64,000 bases of DNA, taken from an uncultured Desulfobacter sp. GTDB taxonomy: Bacteria > Desulfobacterota > Desulfobacteria > Desulfobacterales > Desulfobacteraceae. The notes beneath the pieces were generated by a model. That model was not told the DNA's origin. It was given only the letters and a program-made list of their open reading frames with translations, and made no database searches. Position 1 is the stretch's first letter. Every line of letters begins with the position of its first letter. A program made the position numbers and the translations under genes. Location: the NCBI RefSeq assembly GCF_963664415.1, contig NZ_OY761445.1, positions 2,816,501 to 2,880,500 on the forward strand, written 5' to 3'. Positions 53,914 to 62,673 of the stretch are shown piece after piece.

Positions 53914-54980
53914 ATCCACCCCTTTTTTCCTTTGATGAGCATATACATAAAGAACGGTGCGCCGATAATGGAGGTGATGATGCCTAAGGGGATCTCCACG
54001 GAAAAGAGACAACGGGCGACATCATCAACAATGACAAGGAATATTGCGCCCACCAGAATGGAAACCGGCAGCAGTTTATGGAAATCCGGGCCGACTATGA
54101 GTCGGGAAATATGGGGAATAATCAGGCCGACCCAGCCGACGAGCCCGCAAATACTCACACAGGAGGCGGTTAACAGGGTCGAGCAGGCGATGACCAGCAG
54201 CCGCAGCCTCATGATATCAATGCCTAAGGATTCCGCCTCATCGTCTCCCAGGGAAAGGATGTTCATCCGCCAGCTGACCAGGAGAAGCGGAACAGCGCCC
54301 AGCGTGATGGCCGGAAGAAGAAAGAGTACATCGCCGGAATTTGCGCTTCCCAGGCCGCCCATCAGCCAGAAGGTGATTTCCGGGAGTTTGCTTTCCGGAT
54401 CGGCAACATATTTGATGATGGAAATAAGGGCTGAAAAAAGACTGGTCACAATCATGCCCGTCAGGATCATTGCGATGATTGCCGTGCTCCCTTTTGCAAT
54501 GATCCTGCTGACCAGCAATGTGAGCGACACGGCAATCAGGCTTAAGGCAAAGGCTGACACCTGGATGAAAAACATATTAAAAGAAAACAGGATGGCGATG
54601 GCTGCACCAAATCCTGCACCGGCTGAAGCGCCAAGGATATCCGGGGAGACCATGGGGTTTTTAAAGGTTCCCTGGTAGGATGCCCCGGCCAGTGCCATTG
54701 CCCCGCCGATGATGGAAGCCACCGCAATCCGAGGCAGCCGGATTTTAAAGATAACCGTGTCAACGGCATGGGCGATCTGGTCACAGTTCCCGGTCAGTTT
54801 CAAAACAACGGAATGCAACAGGGTTGTGCAGGAAATGCCGAACTGGCCAAAGGTACAGGACGCAACCAATACTGTGGCAAAAATAATCACAAGGAGTGTC
54901 ATGGTACTGAGTGGTGCAAAACATGGATCTTTTACTTCTGCAATTTTGTGTGCATGTGCAACCAATTCATAATCTGCCAT
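53910..54980 (-). CDS. FecCD/BtuC-type ABC transporter permease
   Basis: 356 residues with about ten transmembrane helices. Family blocks: RLPRIAVASIIGGAMALAGASYQGTFKNPMVSPDILGASAGAGFGAAIAILF, TFWLMGGLGSANSGDVLFL, RLLVIACSTLLTASCVSICGLVGWVGLIIPHISRLIVGPDF. The unusual N-terminus has about 27 cytoplasmic residues. First gene of the operon with the ATPase and binding protein, and only 33 bases behind the predicted sigma-54 transcription start. The FecCD class carries iron-siderophores, B12, haem and, in the MolBC type, molybdate/tungstate. Confidence 0.92.
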   Translation of the reverse strand: MADYELVAHAHKIAEVKDPCFAPLSTMTLLVIIFATVLVASCTFGQFGISCTTLLHSVVLKLTGNCDQIAHAVDTVIFKIRLPRIAVASIIGGAMALAGASYQGTFKNPMVSPDILGASAGAGFGAAIAILFSFNMFFIQVSAFALSLIAVSLTLLVSRIIAKGSTAIIAMILTGMIVTSLFSALISIIKYVADPESKLPEITFWLMGGLGSANSGDVLFLLPAITLGAVPLLLVSWRMNILSLGDDEAESLGIDIMRLRLLVIACSTLLTASCVSICGLVGWVGLIIPHISRLIVGPDFHKLLPVSILVGAIFLVIVDDVARCLFSVEIPLGIITSIIGAPFFMYMLIKGKKGWI

Positions 54981-55021
54981 TTCTTACCTCTCTTTGTTTT
55001 AAACATTGGTTGCTGTGAATT

Positions 55022-55040
55022 CTGCAATTCATGTGCCAAT
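55022..55040 (-). promoter_or_regulatory. sigma-54 promoter of the metal-uptake operon
   Basis: The minus strand reads TTGGCACATGAATTGCA at 55039-55023, a full match to TGGCAC-N5-TTGCA with 10 bases between GG and GC. Transcription should begin near 55013, 33 bases before the permease ATG. Confidence 0.85.
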
Positions 55041-55189
55041 CATAGAATAGAGAGCATACCGATTGCTTAGTATTTACTTTAAATTCAATAAGTTACATAC
55101 ATTCACATACACGGCTCATCCGTTTCTCAAAAAATAATTTTGTTCATTGACGAACTATTAGAAAATAAAAATAACTGAACGGAACGAAT

Positions 55190-55224
55190 AACAGCCACGG
55201 GCTGACCTGACATATCAACTGTCA
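55190..55224. promoter_or_regulatory. candidate activator site: TGACA-N7-TGTCA dyad, partner at 34672-34706
   Basis: A 35-bp motif shared with 34672-34706 (2 mismatches). It lies about 175-210 bases upstream of the predicted sigma-54 start at 55013, an enhancer-type distance. The dyad differs from the NifA (TGT-N10-ACA) and VnfA (GTAC-N6-GTAC) sites known from other bacteria. Confidence 0.5.
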
Positions 55225-55303
55225 AAATTATACAAATGGCGTTTGGTTGTCGTTGCTAAGGTCGTCCGCAGCCAACGCAGGAAGGCAGGAACCGGCATTT
55301 ATT

Positions 55304-56869
55304 TTAATAGATATTTGCCATTTTAGTATTTTTTAATTCAATTTTTTTTGCACCGTATTTTTTCAACATGTTTTGTTCTTCATAATTGTGAGATATAAAA
55401 TACACATGCTTTCCATTTTTCACTTTTTCTAAAAGGATTTCAATAAGAACGGTTTTTGACGCTTTATCAAGATGGGCTGACAGCTCATCAATGAGAAAGA
55501 TATCCTTATTGCTCAACGCAATCCTTAGCACTTCTATCATTGTTTTTTCGCCGGAACTCAACCCGTCACCATTCCAGTTAAGAACCCGTCGCTCCCCGCC
55601 GATTCTGGTAATCATATCTGAAAGAGAGGGGGACATTATTTTTTTAGTTATATCTGTGGTATCTGCTTCAAGGCATATATTTTCACGAATTGAACCGAAA
55701 AGGATAAATGGTTTAGGTCCGTGCAGACTTATACCTTTTATTCTTGCTTTGGAAATAAGAAGGTCTGGTTCAATTTTCAAATCTAAAAGACCTGCCATTG
55801 TTCGCAAAAGGCTAGATTTGCCTGAACCATTGGCGCCTTCAATGCTGTAAAACGCAGCTTTGTCCTCTATGCTTTTATAAAAGATTGAATTTTTGAAATT
55901 CATCATTTCGTCATTATTATTGATCGAGGTTTTTTGAAAAAGAAAATTGTAAATCTTCCTTAAAGATGCGGTACGTGAGCTTATTGATATGACAGAATTT
56001 AAAATGCTGCTCGCGGGTCTGAACAGATTTGTAATCATCAACTGTACGCCTAATATATCTCCAAACTCGTATACCTTAGTGCTGTTTTGTCCCACCATGC
56101 ATGCGATACAAACAACAGGGGTAATAAGAGCTATCAATCGCACAGTCCCCGAGCTGACTTCTCCAACCCGTGCTATTTTGGTTGCAATTGAATAAAATCC
56201 ATTATTCAAAGATGAAAATGTGCGCGAGATATATTCTTTTAACTCATTCGCTCTTATGTAAATATAATTATCATGTGTGAATACGATGAAATTTTGCTTT
56301 TCTTGCAGCTTATCCCGTTGAATTCGATTCGCTTTATGGTTACTTTTCGAAACAATCGCAACCAAAATAACATCCACTACAATAGATAATAGGCATATCG
56401 ACAATAGAAGGGAAGATACGCCCTTAATATACAACAGGGCCATTATGATAAAGAGAAAATTGACCATAATACTTGGAACAGACATTGTAATAATTCCAAA
56501 TATGGCGTTTATATCATTATTCACAATCGTGATGACTTCTCCTGATGATGTTGCACAAATATCCTTTACTTCTTTATTTAAATATTTCAGAAAAACTTTA
56601 TCTGATAAATAGAAGTAGAGCTTTTTTGCAACGAATGTCATTATGTATATTGATGCAATAGCCAGGATAAAATCGAACATAAAAAAAAGAGAGACTAAAA
56701 GACTGTTATTTATGCCTAAAATCTCGGTCCCTCCCACCATCAAGTTATTGATATATTTTTTAATGATAATAGGTTCGTAGAAAACAAGAAGTGTTGTCGG
56801 TAGCATTAAACAAAAAATTAGAAGATTAAAAAGTCCAATTTTGATTAGCGCCGCAGTATTTTGTTTCAT
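55304..56869 (-). CDS. ABC transporter, fused permease-ATPase (exporter type)
   Basis: 521 residues. Six helices (about 1-290) are followed by an ATPase with Walker A IEGANGSGKSSLLRTMAGLL, signature LSSGEKTMIEVLRIALS, Walker B DIFLIDELSAHLD and H-loop FISHNYEEQ. The ATPase half is short before Walker A. Exporter architecture like MsbA or siderophore/peptide exporters. It follows the truncated binding-protein gene by 34 bp and has a low-GC sequence. With the uptake operon it could export a metallophore, but this is only suggested by position. Confidence 0.8.
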   Translation of the reverse strand: MKQNTAALIKIGLFNLLIFCLMLPTTLLVFYEPIIIKKYINNLMVGGTEILGINNSLLVSLFFMFDFILAIASIYIMTFVAKKLYFYLSDKVFLKYLNKEVKDICATSSGEVITIVNNDINAIFGIITMSVPSIMVNFLFIIMALLYIKGVSSLLLSICLLSIVVDVILVAIVSKSNHKANRIQRDKLQEKQNFIVFTHDNYIYIRANELKEYISRTFSSLNNGFYSIATKIARVGEVSSGTVRLIALITPVVCIACMVGQNSTKVYEFGDILGVQLMITNLFRPASSILNSVISISSRTASLRKIYNFLFQKTSINNNDEMMNFKNSIFYKSIEDKAAFYSIEGANGSGKSSLLRTMAGLLDLKIEPDLLISKARIKGISLHGPKPFILFGSIRENICLEADTTDITKKIMSPSLSDMITRIGGERRVLNWNGDGLSSGEKTMIEVLRIALSNKDIFLIDELSAHLDKASKTVLIEILLEKVKNGKHVYFISHNYEEQNMLKKYGAKKIELKNTKMANIY

Positions 56870-56903
56870 GTTGATTTTATTATTAAAGGGCTGATAAATT
56901 TGT

Positions 56904-57638
56904 TTATTGTTGATCCGGATGAGCTGTCTTTAGTAAATTTGCAGCCTGCCCGGTTGATAGCTGGGAATGGTAGAAAAGCTTAAAATATTCCTGCATGACC
57001 GGAATCAAATCAAAATCATATTTATCAGGGTAAAGAAGCTTAGCAAGCCATATTGTTCCGATAATACGGTTTGATCCGGGAGGCCTGTCGAACCAGCTGT
57101 AGGGAATAGATGGAACTTGTATCATCTTTCCCGCTTTTACAGCATTGACTGTTTGCCATTGAGGATTGGTTGTAATGGCGTTCCAGGTTGTAAGTTCTTC
57201 TGCCCCCGGGCTCCATACCAAAATATAAGAGGGGTTCCATTTCGAAATCTGTTCTATTGTTACATTGTTAGGCCGTGGCCGTAATTTTTTCTCTTTTCCT
57301 GGCCCAGTCATATTTTTTTTGGGCGGCGGGCCAAGTGGCGGGCGTTTTTGCTTGGGAATCCGGGCAACACTGACGCCGCCCGCATATTCAAGCGCCTGAA
57401 TGTGGTTTGAGCCTTGGGGTTCACTCATCAGACCATCTTTGCCTTCTGCATAGTAGACGCTTGCTCTTTTATCTTTAAGAATTGATTGTGCTATTTTTTC
57501 GATGGGTTCAAGGTAACTTATTATAAAATCGGAAAGCTTTCTTGCCTGTTCCTTTTTGTCGAGAATATCTCCCAGAAAAGCGAACACTTCTTTGTATTTA
57601 TGCATATCCTGGCTGATCATAATGACCGGTGCATTATA
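56904..57638 (-). pseudogene. FecB-type binding protein, 5' third removed by IS copy B
   Basis: The frame is open from its stop up to the IS border, reading NAPVIMISQDMHKYKEVFAFLGDILDKKEQA at the truncated end; the preceding ~140 residues (signal peptide and first lobe) are missing. The rest has SVYYAEGKDGLMSEPQGSNHIQALEYAGGVSVA, EQISKWNPSYILVWSP and GTIWLAKLLYPDKYDF, paralogous to 52085-53113. An ORF beginning at ATG 57620 exists but would lack a signal peptide. A PKQKRPPLGPPPKK insert is unusual. Confidence 0.85.
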
Positions 57639-58174
57639 TTTCCTGATTATAACGGATTTGGGGGACTAAGTCGGAGAGCGATGAAATAGACTGAAAAAAA
57701 TCATTTTCTGAGTTATGGTTGAAGTGCTCAACAGCAACTATAACAAATAGGAAAAATGATGACTCCAGCCTCTAACACTGCTCTCCGACTGAATCGAACT
57801 ATTTGTATGCACATTTGTCAAGCACAATATTGCCTGCTCATTCAACATGCCATTGAATTTCGTATAATCTTGGACGTGGCAATCAAGGAGTATCCTAATA
57901 TTTTTCCTCCTGAAATAGCCTTCGGATACAAAATGAAGGATGCCAGAGTGTCAAAAAAATTGAATTTAAAAATCAGAAGAATAGTTATAGCTGGTATCAG
58001 TTATACAATTAAGACCGTCTTTTGCGATGCCCTATATGACTGGATTTGTAAAAGATGTTGAAACACCTTTGTTTTTGCGTAAATTTGCTGTTCCATTTTG
58101 GGCTCTGAGTCACTGCTTTGGAAAAAATTCCATGTACTAAGGACAGGTCCCCCAAATCCATTATAATCAGAAAA
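57639..58174 (+). mobile_element. unclassified IS, copy B, 536-bp internally deleted derivative
   Basis: Same ends as copy A (57647-57665 and 58148-58166, TTATAACGGATTTGGGGGA type). Only the N-terminal part of the transposase remains. It sits 18 bp from the vnfA stop and truncates the binding-protein gene; the sequence between the two genes was lost. Confidence 0.85.
57756..58139 (+). pseudogene. transposase remnant of IS copy B
   Basis: RLNRTICMHICQAQYCLLIQ ... KKLNLKIRRIVIAGISYTI matches copy A. A one-base insertion (ATTAAGACC) shifts the frame; the second frame gives MTGFVKDVETPLFLRKFAVPFWALSHCFGKNSMY and stops. The catalytic part is deleted. Confidence 0.8.
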
Positions 58175-58191
58175 AAATATTAGGTGCTATT

Positions 58192-59820
58192 TTAAAGGTT
58201 CAAAGGGAGTGAGTTTATCCGAAATTGTTTGTTTCTAAATTGCTTGTAATTAATGTTATATTTCTGGATTCTTAAACCCAGCATCCGGCGGCTCATGCCC
58301 AAATCTTCAGCAGCGTTTGTGATATTGCCGTTGGTTCGCTTTAATGCTTCAATAATGAATTCATATTCTACGGCTTCTATTTTACTTTCCAGCCCGGTGC
58401 GCTCGGTTGTTCCTGAAAGCGTTGCGTCCTGAAGTGAGGGCGGCAGGTCATATCCGTGTATTACCTCATCTTCGCAAAGGATTACTGCCCTGCTGATAAT
58501 ATTTTCAAGTTCCCGGATATTGCCCGGCCAGGAATAGGTCATGAGCATCTGCAACGCCGGCGTAGAAATGCGCTTTATCTGTTTTTGATTTTCATTTGCG
58601 TATTTGAGCACAAAATGGTCACACAGACTGATAATGTCACTGCCTCTTTCCTTCAAAGAAGGAATTCTTATGGGAAAAACATTCAGGCGGTAAAAAAGGT
58701 CTTGTCTAAATGTACCTTTCTTGACCATCATTGGCAGGTCCTGATTTGTTGCAGCAATAATCCTTATGTTGACTTTTATTGCTTTATTGCCGCCTATACG
58801 TTCAAAAGTTTTTTCCTGCAAAACCCTTAAAAGTTTGGCCTGGATAGATAAGGTAAGCTCGCCGACCTCATCAAGAAAAATCGTTCCGTCGTTTGCTTCT
58901 TCGAACCTTCCTTTGCGCTGGGAATCAGCGCCGGTGAACGCCCCTTTTTCATGGCCAAAAAGTTCACTTTCAACAATATTTTCTGGCAGTGCTGCACAAT
59001 TAAATTTTACAAAAGGGCCGTTTGCACAGATACTGTTATAATGAATTGCATTTGCAACAAGCTCTTTTCCCACACCGCTTTCTCCTAAAATGAGTACGGT
59101 CATTTTTGTTTTAGCGATCTTTTCTATCATCGAATAAACTTCCCGCATAGGCGGTGAATTTCCGATAATATTTGAAGGGTGAAATTTTTTTTTAAGTGCT
59201 TCCTGCAACCGCTGATTTTCCTTTTCCCAATAATCTTTTTCTTCAGTTTCAAGAAGATATAAATCTACAGCCTGGGCTATAACGGTCGCAATAAAAAGTA
59301 AAAGTTCCACATCCTGCTGCAGTAGCGTGTTGTTTGTATATTCCTTTTCTATACTTAACGTACCGAGCACTTTTTTTTCTCTAAGTATTGGAATACATAT
59401 AAATGAATAATCCAGCTCTTCATTTTCTCGACAGTGTGTTCTTCCTAAAAAATTTGGCTCTTCTCTTATTTTAGGAACAATAATTGGCTGTTCTGTTTCG
59501 ACAACTTTTCCGGTAATGCCTTCACCAATATTATATACCCCCCTTGCTTTTTCTTCTTCTGTAAGACCTAAGCTTTCATGTACAAAGATTGTCCCGGTTT
59601 TCTGGTGATATAATGTCAAGATCCCACATTCTACATTAAAATGGCCTTTCATTATTTTTAAAAGGAGCGAGGTTGTTTTTTGGAGGTTGTCACAATTGGT
59701 GATGGTCTTTCCCATCTCAAAAAGCATGGGTAAAAGTTCTGCTCTGCACATGGAATACTGGCCGTTTAGATGTTCGTGAAAAACTTCTCTATCGTTCATT
59801 TTCGCTTTCGCTGCAATCAT
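58192..59820 (-). CDS. vnfA: sigma-54-dependent activator, NifA/VnfA type
   Basis: 542 residues. N-terminal GAF domain (about 45-190; FNVECGILTLYHQKTGTIFVHESLGL, FICIPILREKKVLGTLSIE) with several Cys (SMCRAE, TNCDN, VECGI), then an AAA+ domain (Walker A GESGVGKE, sigma-54 contact GAFTGA, Walker B GTIFLDEVGEL) and a Fis-type HTH (LKRTNGNITNAAEDLGMSRRMLGLRIQKYNI). ATG 59820 has AAGGAGG 10 bases upstream and overlaps nifV by 32 bp, so it is co-translated. As it lies beside vnfHD, VnfA is the best guess, but NifA or AnfA type cannot be separated by eye. It should activate the sigma-54 promoters described here. Confidence 0.85.
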   Translation of the reverse strand: MIAAKAKMNDREVFHEHLNGQYSMCRAELLPMLFEMGKTITNCDNLQKTTSLLLKIMKGHFNVECGILTLYHQKTGTIFVHESLGLTEEEKARGVYNIGEGITGKVVETEQPIIVPKIREEPNFLGRTHCRENEELDYSFICIPILREKKVLGTLSIEKEYTNNTLLQQDVELLLFIATVIAQAVDLYLLETEEKDYWEKENQRLQEALKKKFHPSNIIGNSPPMREVYSMIEKIAKTKMTVLILGESGVGKELVANAIHYNSICANGPFVKFNCAALPENIVESELFGHEKGAFTGADSQRKGRFEEANDGTIFLDEVGELTLSIQAKLLRVLQEKTFERIGGNKAIKVNIRIIAATNQDLPMMVKKGTFRQDLFYRLNVFPIRIPSLKERGSDIISLCDHFVLKYANENQKQIKRISTPALQMLMTYSWPGNIRELENIISRAVILCEDEVIHGYDLPPSLQDATLSGTTERTGLESKIEAVEYEFIIEALKRTNGNITNAAEDLGMSRRMLGLRIQKYNINYKQFRNKQFRINSLPLNL

Positions 59821-60970
59821 TGTGCACTACCTCCTTTAAAAAATCTAAAAATAGCGTTGTCGAATTTATATTTTTTTGATTGGCCATTTTCCTGTGCAAA
59901 TTCTGAATGAATTGATCGGCCTGGTTGTCATCAATTGTATGACTATATGTTTGTGCAATTGTTCTCAGTGCTGATTTTCCGGAGTGTTTTCCCACAATAA
60001 AGTACTGTTTTCCGCCAACGTTTTCCGGCGGGAAAAACTGATAATTCTGACTTGCTTTTATCAGACCATCAACATGGATGCCAGATTCATGCGTGAATAC
60101 ATCCCGGCCAAAAAGAGGTTTGTAAGGGCTGATAGGGCGGGAAGAAAATTGAGAAAGCTTTTCACAAATACTTTTTAATTTAATCAGGTTAAATTTTTCA
60201 AAGCGGTTTTCTAGAAAATGCATCATACCGACAAATTCTTCAAGGGCAGTATTTCCGGCTCTTTCTCCATAACCCAGCAAGGAACAGGATATTACGTCTG
60301 CGCCATGTTTCCATGCGGCAAGTGAGTTTGCGGTGGCAAGTCCAAAATCATTGTGGGCATGGAAATCTATAGGGATTGAAATTTTTGAGGTGATTTTTGA
60401 AATAATTTTGGCTGTTTTTTCAGGGGTTAAAATGCCAAGGGTATCCGCATACCTGATACGTGTAACGCCTAAGGCTTCTGCATGCTGAAATATGGAAATC
60501 AAAAAATCAACATCTGATCTGGAAGAGTCCTCTGCCCCAAGTGATACGGTACACCCTTCTTTTAATGCGATTGTTATTATTTTATCCATCTGATGCAAAA
60601 TCCAGGATTCGTCTTTTTTTATTTTACTATTCAGATGGATAGCGCTTGTTGGAACAGAAAAGTGCAGATTCTCTATGTCAGCGTTAAGGCTTGCATACAG
60701 GTCGCTTTCTATTAGCCTGTTCCAGGCTAAAATTTTTGCGGTCAGATTTTGTTTTTTTAGAGATTCAAAAACAGTCTGTTCTTCAATTCCCATACTTGGC
60801 GTCCCCACTTCAATAATATCAACGCCTAATGAGTCAAGATTAAGCGCCAATTCAATTTTTTCATCATGGGTGAAATAAAGTCCAGGACTCTGCTCACCAT
60901 CTCTAAGGGTGGTATCAAGAAGTAGGGGATTACAACGCAAATTGTAATTACTTTTATCTGTGTAAATCAT
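59789..60970 (-). CDS. nifV: homocitrate synthase
   Basis: 393 residues. LLDTTLRDGEQSPGLYFTHDEKIELALNLDSLGVDIIEVGTP is the classical N-terminal signature of the DRE-TIM metallolyases; metal ligands in HAHNDFGLATANSLAAWKHGAD; C-terminal ESGIHVDGLIK. Condenses acetyl-CoA and 2-oxoglutarate to homocitrate, the organic ligand of FeMo- and FeV-cofactors. Isopropylmalate or citramalate synthase is possible by family, but the neighbourhood fits NifV. Operon with vnfA; sigma-54 promoter 95 bases upstream. Confidence 0.9.
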   Translation of the reverse strand: MIYTDKSNYNLRCNPLLLDTTLRDGEQSPGLYFTHDEKIELALNLDSLGVDIIEVGTPSMGIEEQTVFESLKKQNLTAKILAWNRLIESDLYASLNADIENLHFSVPTSAIHLNSKIKKDESWILHQMDKIITIALKEGCTVSLGAEDSSRSDVDFLISIFQHAEALGVTRIRYADTLGILTPEKTAKIISKITSKISIPIDFHAHNDFGLATANSLAAWKHGADVISCSLLGYGERAGNTALEEFVGMMHFLENRFEKFNLIKLKSICEKLSQFSSRPISPYKPLFGRDVFTHESGIHVDGLIKASQNYQFFPPENVGGKQYFIVGKHSGKSALRTIAQTYSHTIDDNQADQFIQNLHRKMANQKNINSTTLFLDFLKEVVHNDCSESENER

Positions 60971-60985
60971 AGGTAGTACCTCAGT

Positions 60986-61028
60986 ATAAGTAATTGCTCC
61001 TTCCTGTATTAAAAAAGGAAGGAGTACG
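60986..61028 (-). other. hairpin in the nifV leader
   Basis: CTCCTTCCT and AGGAAGGAG form a 9-bp stem around 12-15 bases between the nifV promoter and start, with AAAAAA in the loop. It could be a stability element or attenuator; no clear T-run follows. Confidence 0.4.
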
Positions 61029-61063
61029 TAATAAGAAGAATTTCCTGCCCTGCACTAAAACGT

Positions 61064-61080
61064 AGCATATACCAGACCAA
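61064..61080 (-). promoter_or_regulatory. sigma-54 promoter of nifV-vnfA
   Basis: The minus strand reads TTGGTCTGGTATATGCT; GG (61078-61077) and GC (61066-61065) are 10 bases apart. The -24 part is weaker than consensus (TGGTCT). Start of transcription near 61054, about 85 bases before the nifV ATG. Confidence 0.55.
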
Positions 61081-61713
61081 TGACATGTTGAAACGACATA
61101 ATAAATAGTCAGAAGATGATGCTATTAAATGATTATAGGGCATTAGTTAAGTCTAATAGCTTGAAAAAATAAGATAATTCATTGTGACAACACAAGATGT
61201 AAAATATTGTAAAAGGCGTCCAGAAAAAAGCCAGACGTCAATTGCGTCTAATTTAAAGGCGGGTTGTGTTTTAATTATGCCGCATACCCCAACAAAATTG
61301 TAAATAATTTAATATATGCTGAAAATTCCGTTAATAATTAAATAATAATCCGCCAAACATTTTCGTTTCACGGCGCTGCCATGGGCCTAAATATATTATC
61401 AACCAAAAGATAATCATCAATAAATATAATGTATTACCTCTGTATTTAATTAAATAGGACTATGGGACAATGAATAATATGGCACAATTGTTCGTTTCCG
61501 AACTTCTCCGTAATCTATATGTTCTAAAACGTACATTTATGCATGATTGAAAAATAAATCACAATATTTTGCATTGTGCCTTTTTTCATGAAATATGACA
61601 TCGATGTACTAATCATATTTGTTGTGTACAAATAGTGACCAGAATTCTCTTCTTTTTCCTGTTAAAGGCGTTTGAACGGAAAATAATATCAGATAATGCA
61701 GGGTTTAAAACAA
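61081..61713. promoter_or_regulatory. nifV/vnfH divergent regulatory region
   Basis: About 630 AT-rich bases with no gene. A perfect dyad GTTCG-N4-CGAAC lies at 61490-61503, and GTAC occurs at several places (about 61540, 61605, 61625), a core element of VnfA sites elsewhere, but no full GTAC-N6-GTAC was found. Activator and IHF sites for both promoters should lie here. Confidence 0.5.
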
Positions 61714-61730
61714 TTGGCCCGATACATGCA
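61714..61730 (+). promoter_or_regulatory. sigma-54 promoter of vnfHD
   Basis: TTGGCCCGATACATGCA; GG at 61716-61717 and GC at 61728-61729 are 10 bases apart. Start near 61741, about 80 bases before the vnfH ATG. Confidence 0.7.
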
Positions 61731-61820
61731 TTATGCAAATTTCATACAAATTATTTATGGTTCATTAAAGCCATTTATGATTGATTTCGAATAAACCAAC
61801 GCAGGACACAGGAGGTCTTC

Positions 61821-62648
61821 ATGACACGTAAAGTCGCATTTTATGGCAAAGGTGGTATCGGTAAATCTACTACACAGCAGAATACCGCTGCAGCAATGGC
61901 ATATTTTTATGATAGTAAAATTTTTATTCATGGGTGTGATCCCAAGGCTGATTCAAATCGCCTGATTTTGGGCGGCATGCATCAGAAAACATTAATGGAT
62001 ACACTTCGCGATGAAGGTGAAGACAAAGTCACTGTTGAGAATGTGGTGCAGACCGGTTATGGAAACATTCGTTGTGTTGAATCCGGCGGACCGGAACCGG
62101 GTGTGGGGTGTGCCGGTCGTGGGGTTATTACTGCAATTAACCTTATGGAAGAAGTCGGCGCATATACACCTGATCTTGATTTTGTTTTCTTCGATGTCCT
62201 CGGTGATGTTGTCTGTGGCGGTTTTGCCATGCCTATAAGGGACGGCAAAGCTGAAGAGGTTTATATCGTTGCTTCCGGCGAAATGATGGCTGTCTATGCT
62301 GCAAACAATATCTGTAAAGGGCTTCTTAAATATGCAGAACAAAGTGGTGTGCGGTTAGGCGGCATTATCTGCAACAGCAGAAAAGTAGATAATGAACTTG
62401 AGCTTATGAACGAGTTCACTGAAGCGCTCGGTACGCAGCTTATCCATTTTGTACCGCGGGATAATATCGTACAGAAGGCCGAGTTTAATAAAAAGACGGT
62501 TATTGAATATGATGACTCCTGCAATCAGGCCACTGAATATAAAGAGCTTGCCCGCAAGATCATTGAAAATGAGAATCTTATTATTCCAACGCCTTTGGCT
62601 ATGGATGAATTAGAGCATATGGTCGCTAAATACGGATTAATGAGCTGA
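61821..62648 (+). CDS. vnfH: alternative nitrogenase iron protein (dinitrogenase reductase)
   Basis: 275 residues. P-loop YGKGGIGKSTTQQN, 4Fe-4S ligands in GPEPGVGCAGRG and GDVVCGGFAMP, the ADP-ribosylation-site Arg in GCAGRG, and switch region NSRKVDNE. Delivers electrons to the dinitrogenase in an ATP-driven step. MTRKVAFYGK..., DTLRDEG, GKAEEVYIVASGEMMAVYAANNICKGL and the short C-terminus resemble AnfH more than Azotobacter VnfH; it is named vnfH because it precedes vnfD by 25 bp. Strong GGAGG ribosome site. Possible draT/draG regulation is not visible here. Confidence 0.9.
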   Translation: MTRKVAFYGKGGIGKSTTQQNTAAAMAYFYDSKIFIHGCDPKADSNRLILGGMHQKTLMDTLRDEGEDKVTVENVVQTGYGNIRCVESGGPEPGVGCAGRGVITAINLMEEVGAYTPDLDFVFFDVLGDVVCGGFAMPIRDGKAEEVYIVASGEMMAVYAANNICKGLLKYAEQSGVRLGGIICNSRKVDNELELMNEFTEALGTQLIHFVPRDNIVQKAEFNKKTVIEYDDSCNQATEYKELARKIIENENLIIPTPLAMDELEHMVAKYGLMS

Positions 62649-62673
62649 TTCAAATAATTAAAGGAGCCATATT

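Noticed and set aside
53932..54678. Plus-strand open frame of 248 codons
   Set aside because: Antisense of the FecCD permease gene; Met/Arg/Ser-rich composition is that of a shadow.
61480..61496. Second sigma-54 promoter (TGGCACAATTGTTCGT) before vnfH
   Set aside because: The -12 element is CG instead of GC at the needed spacing, and it lies 325 bases upstream; the 61714 site is better.
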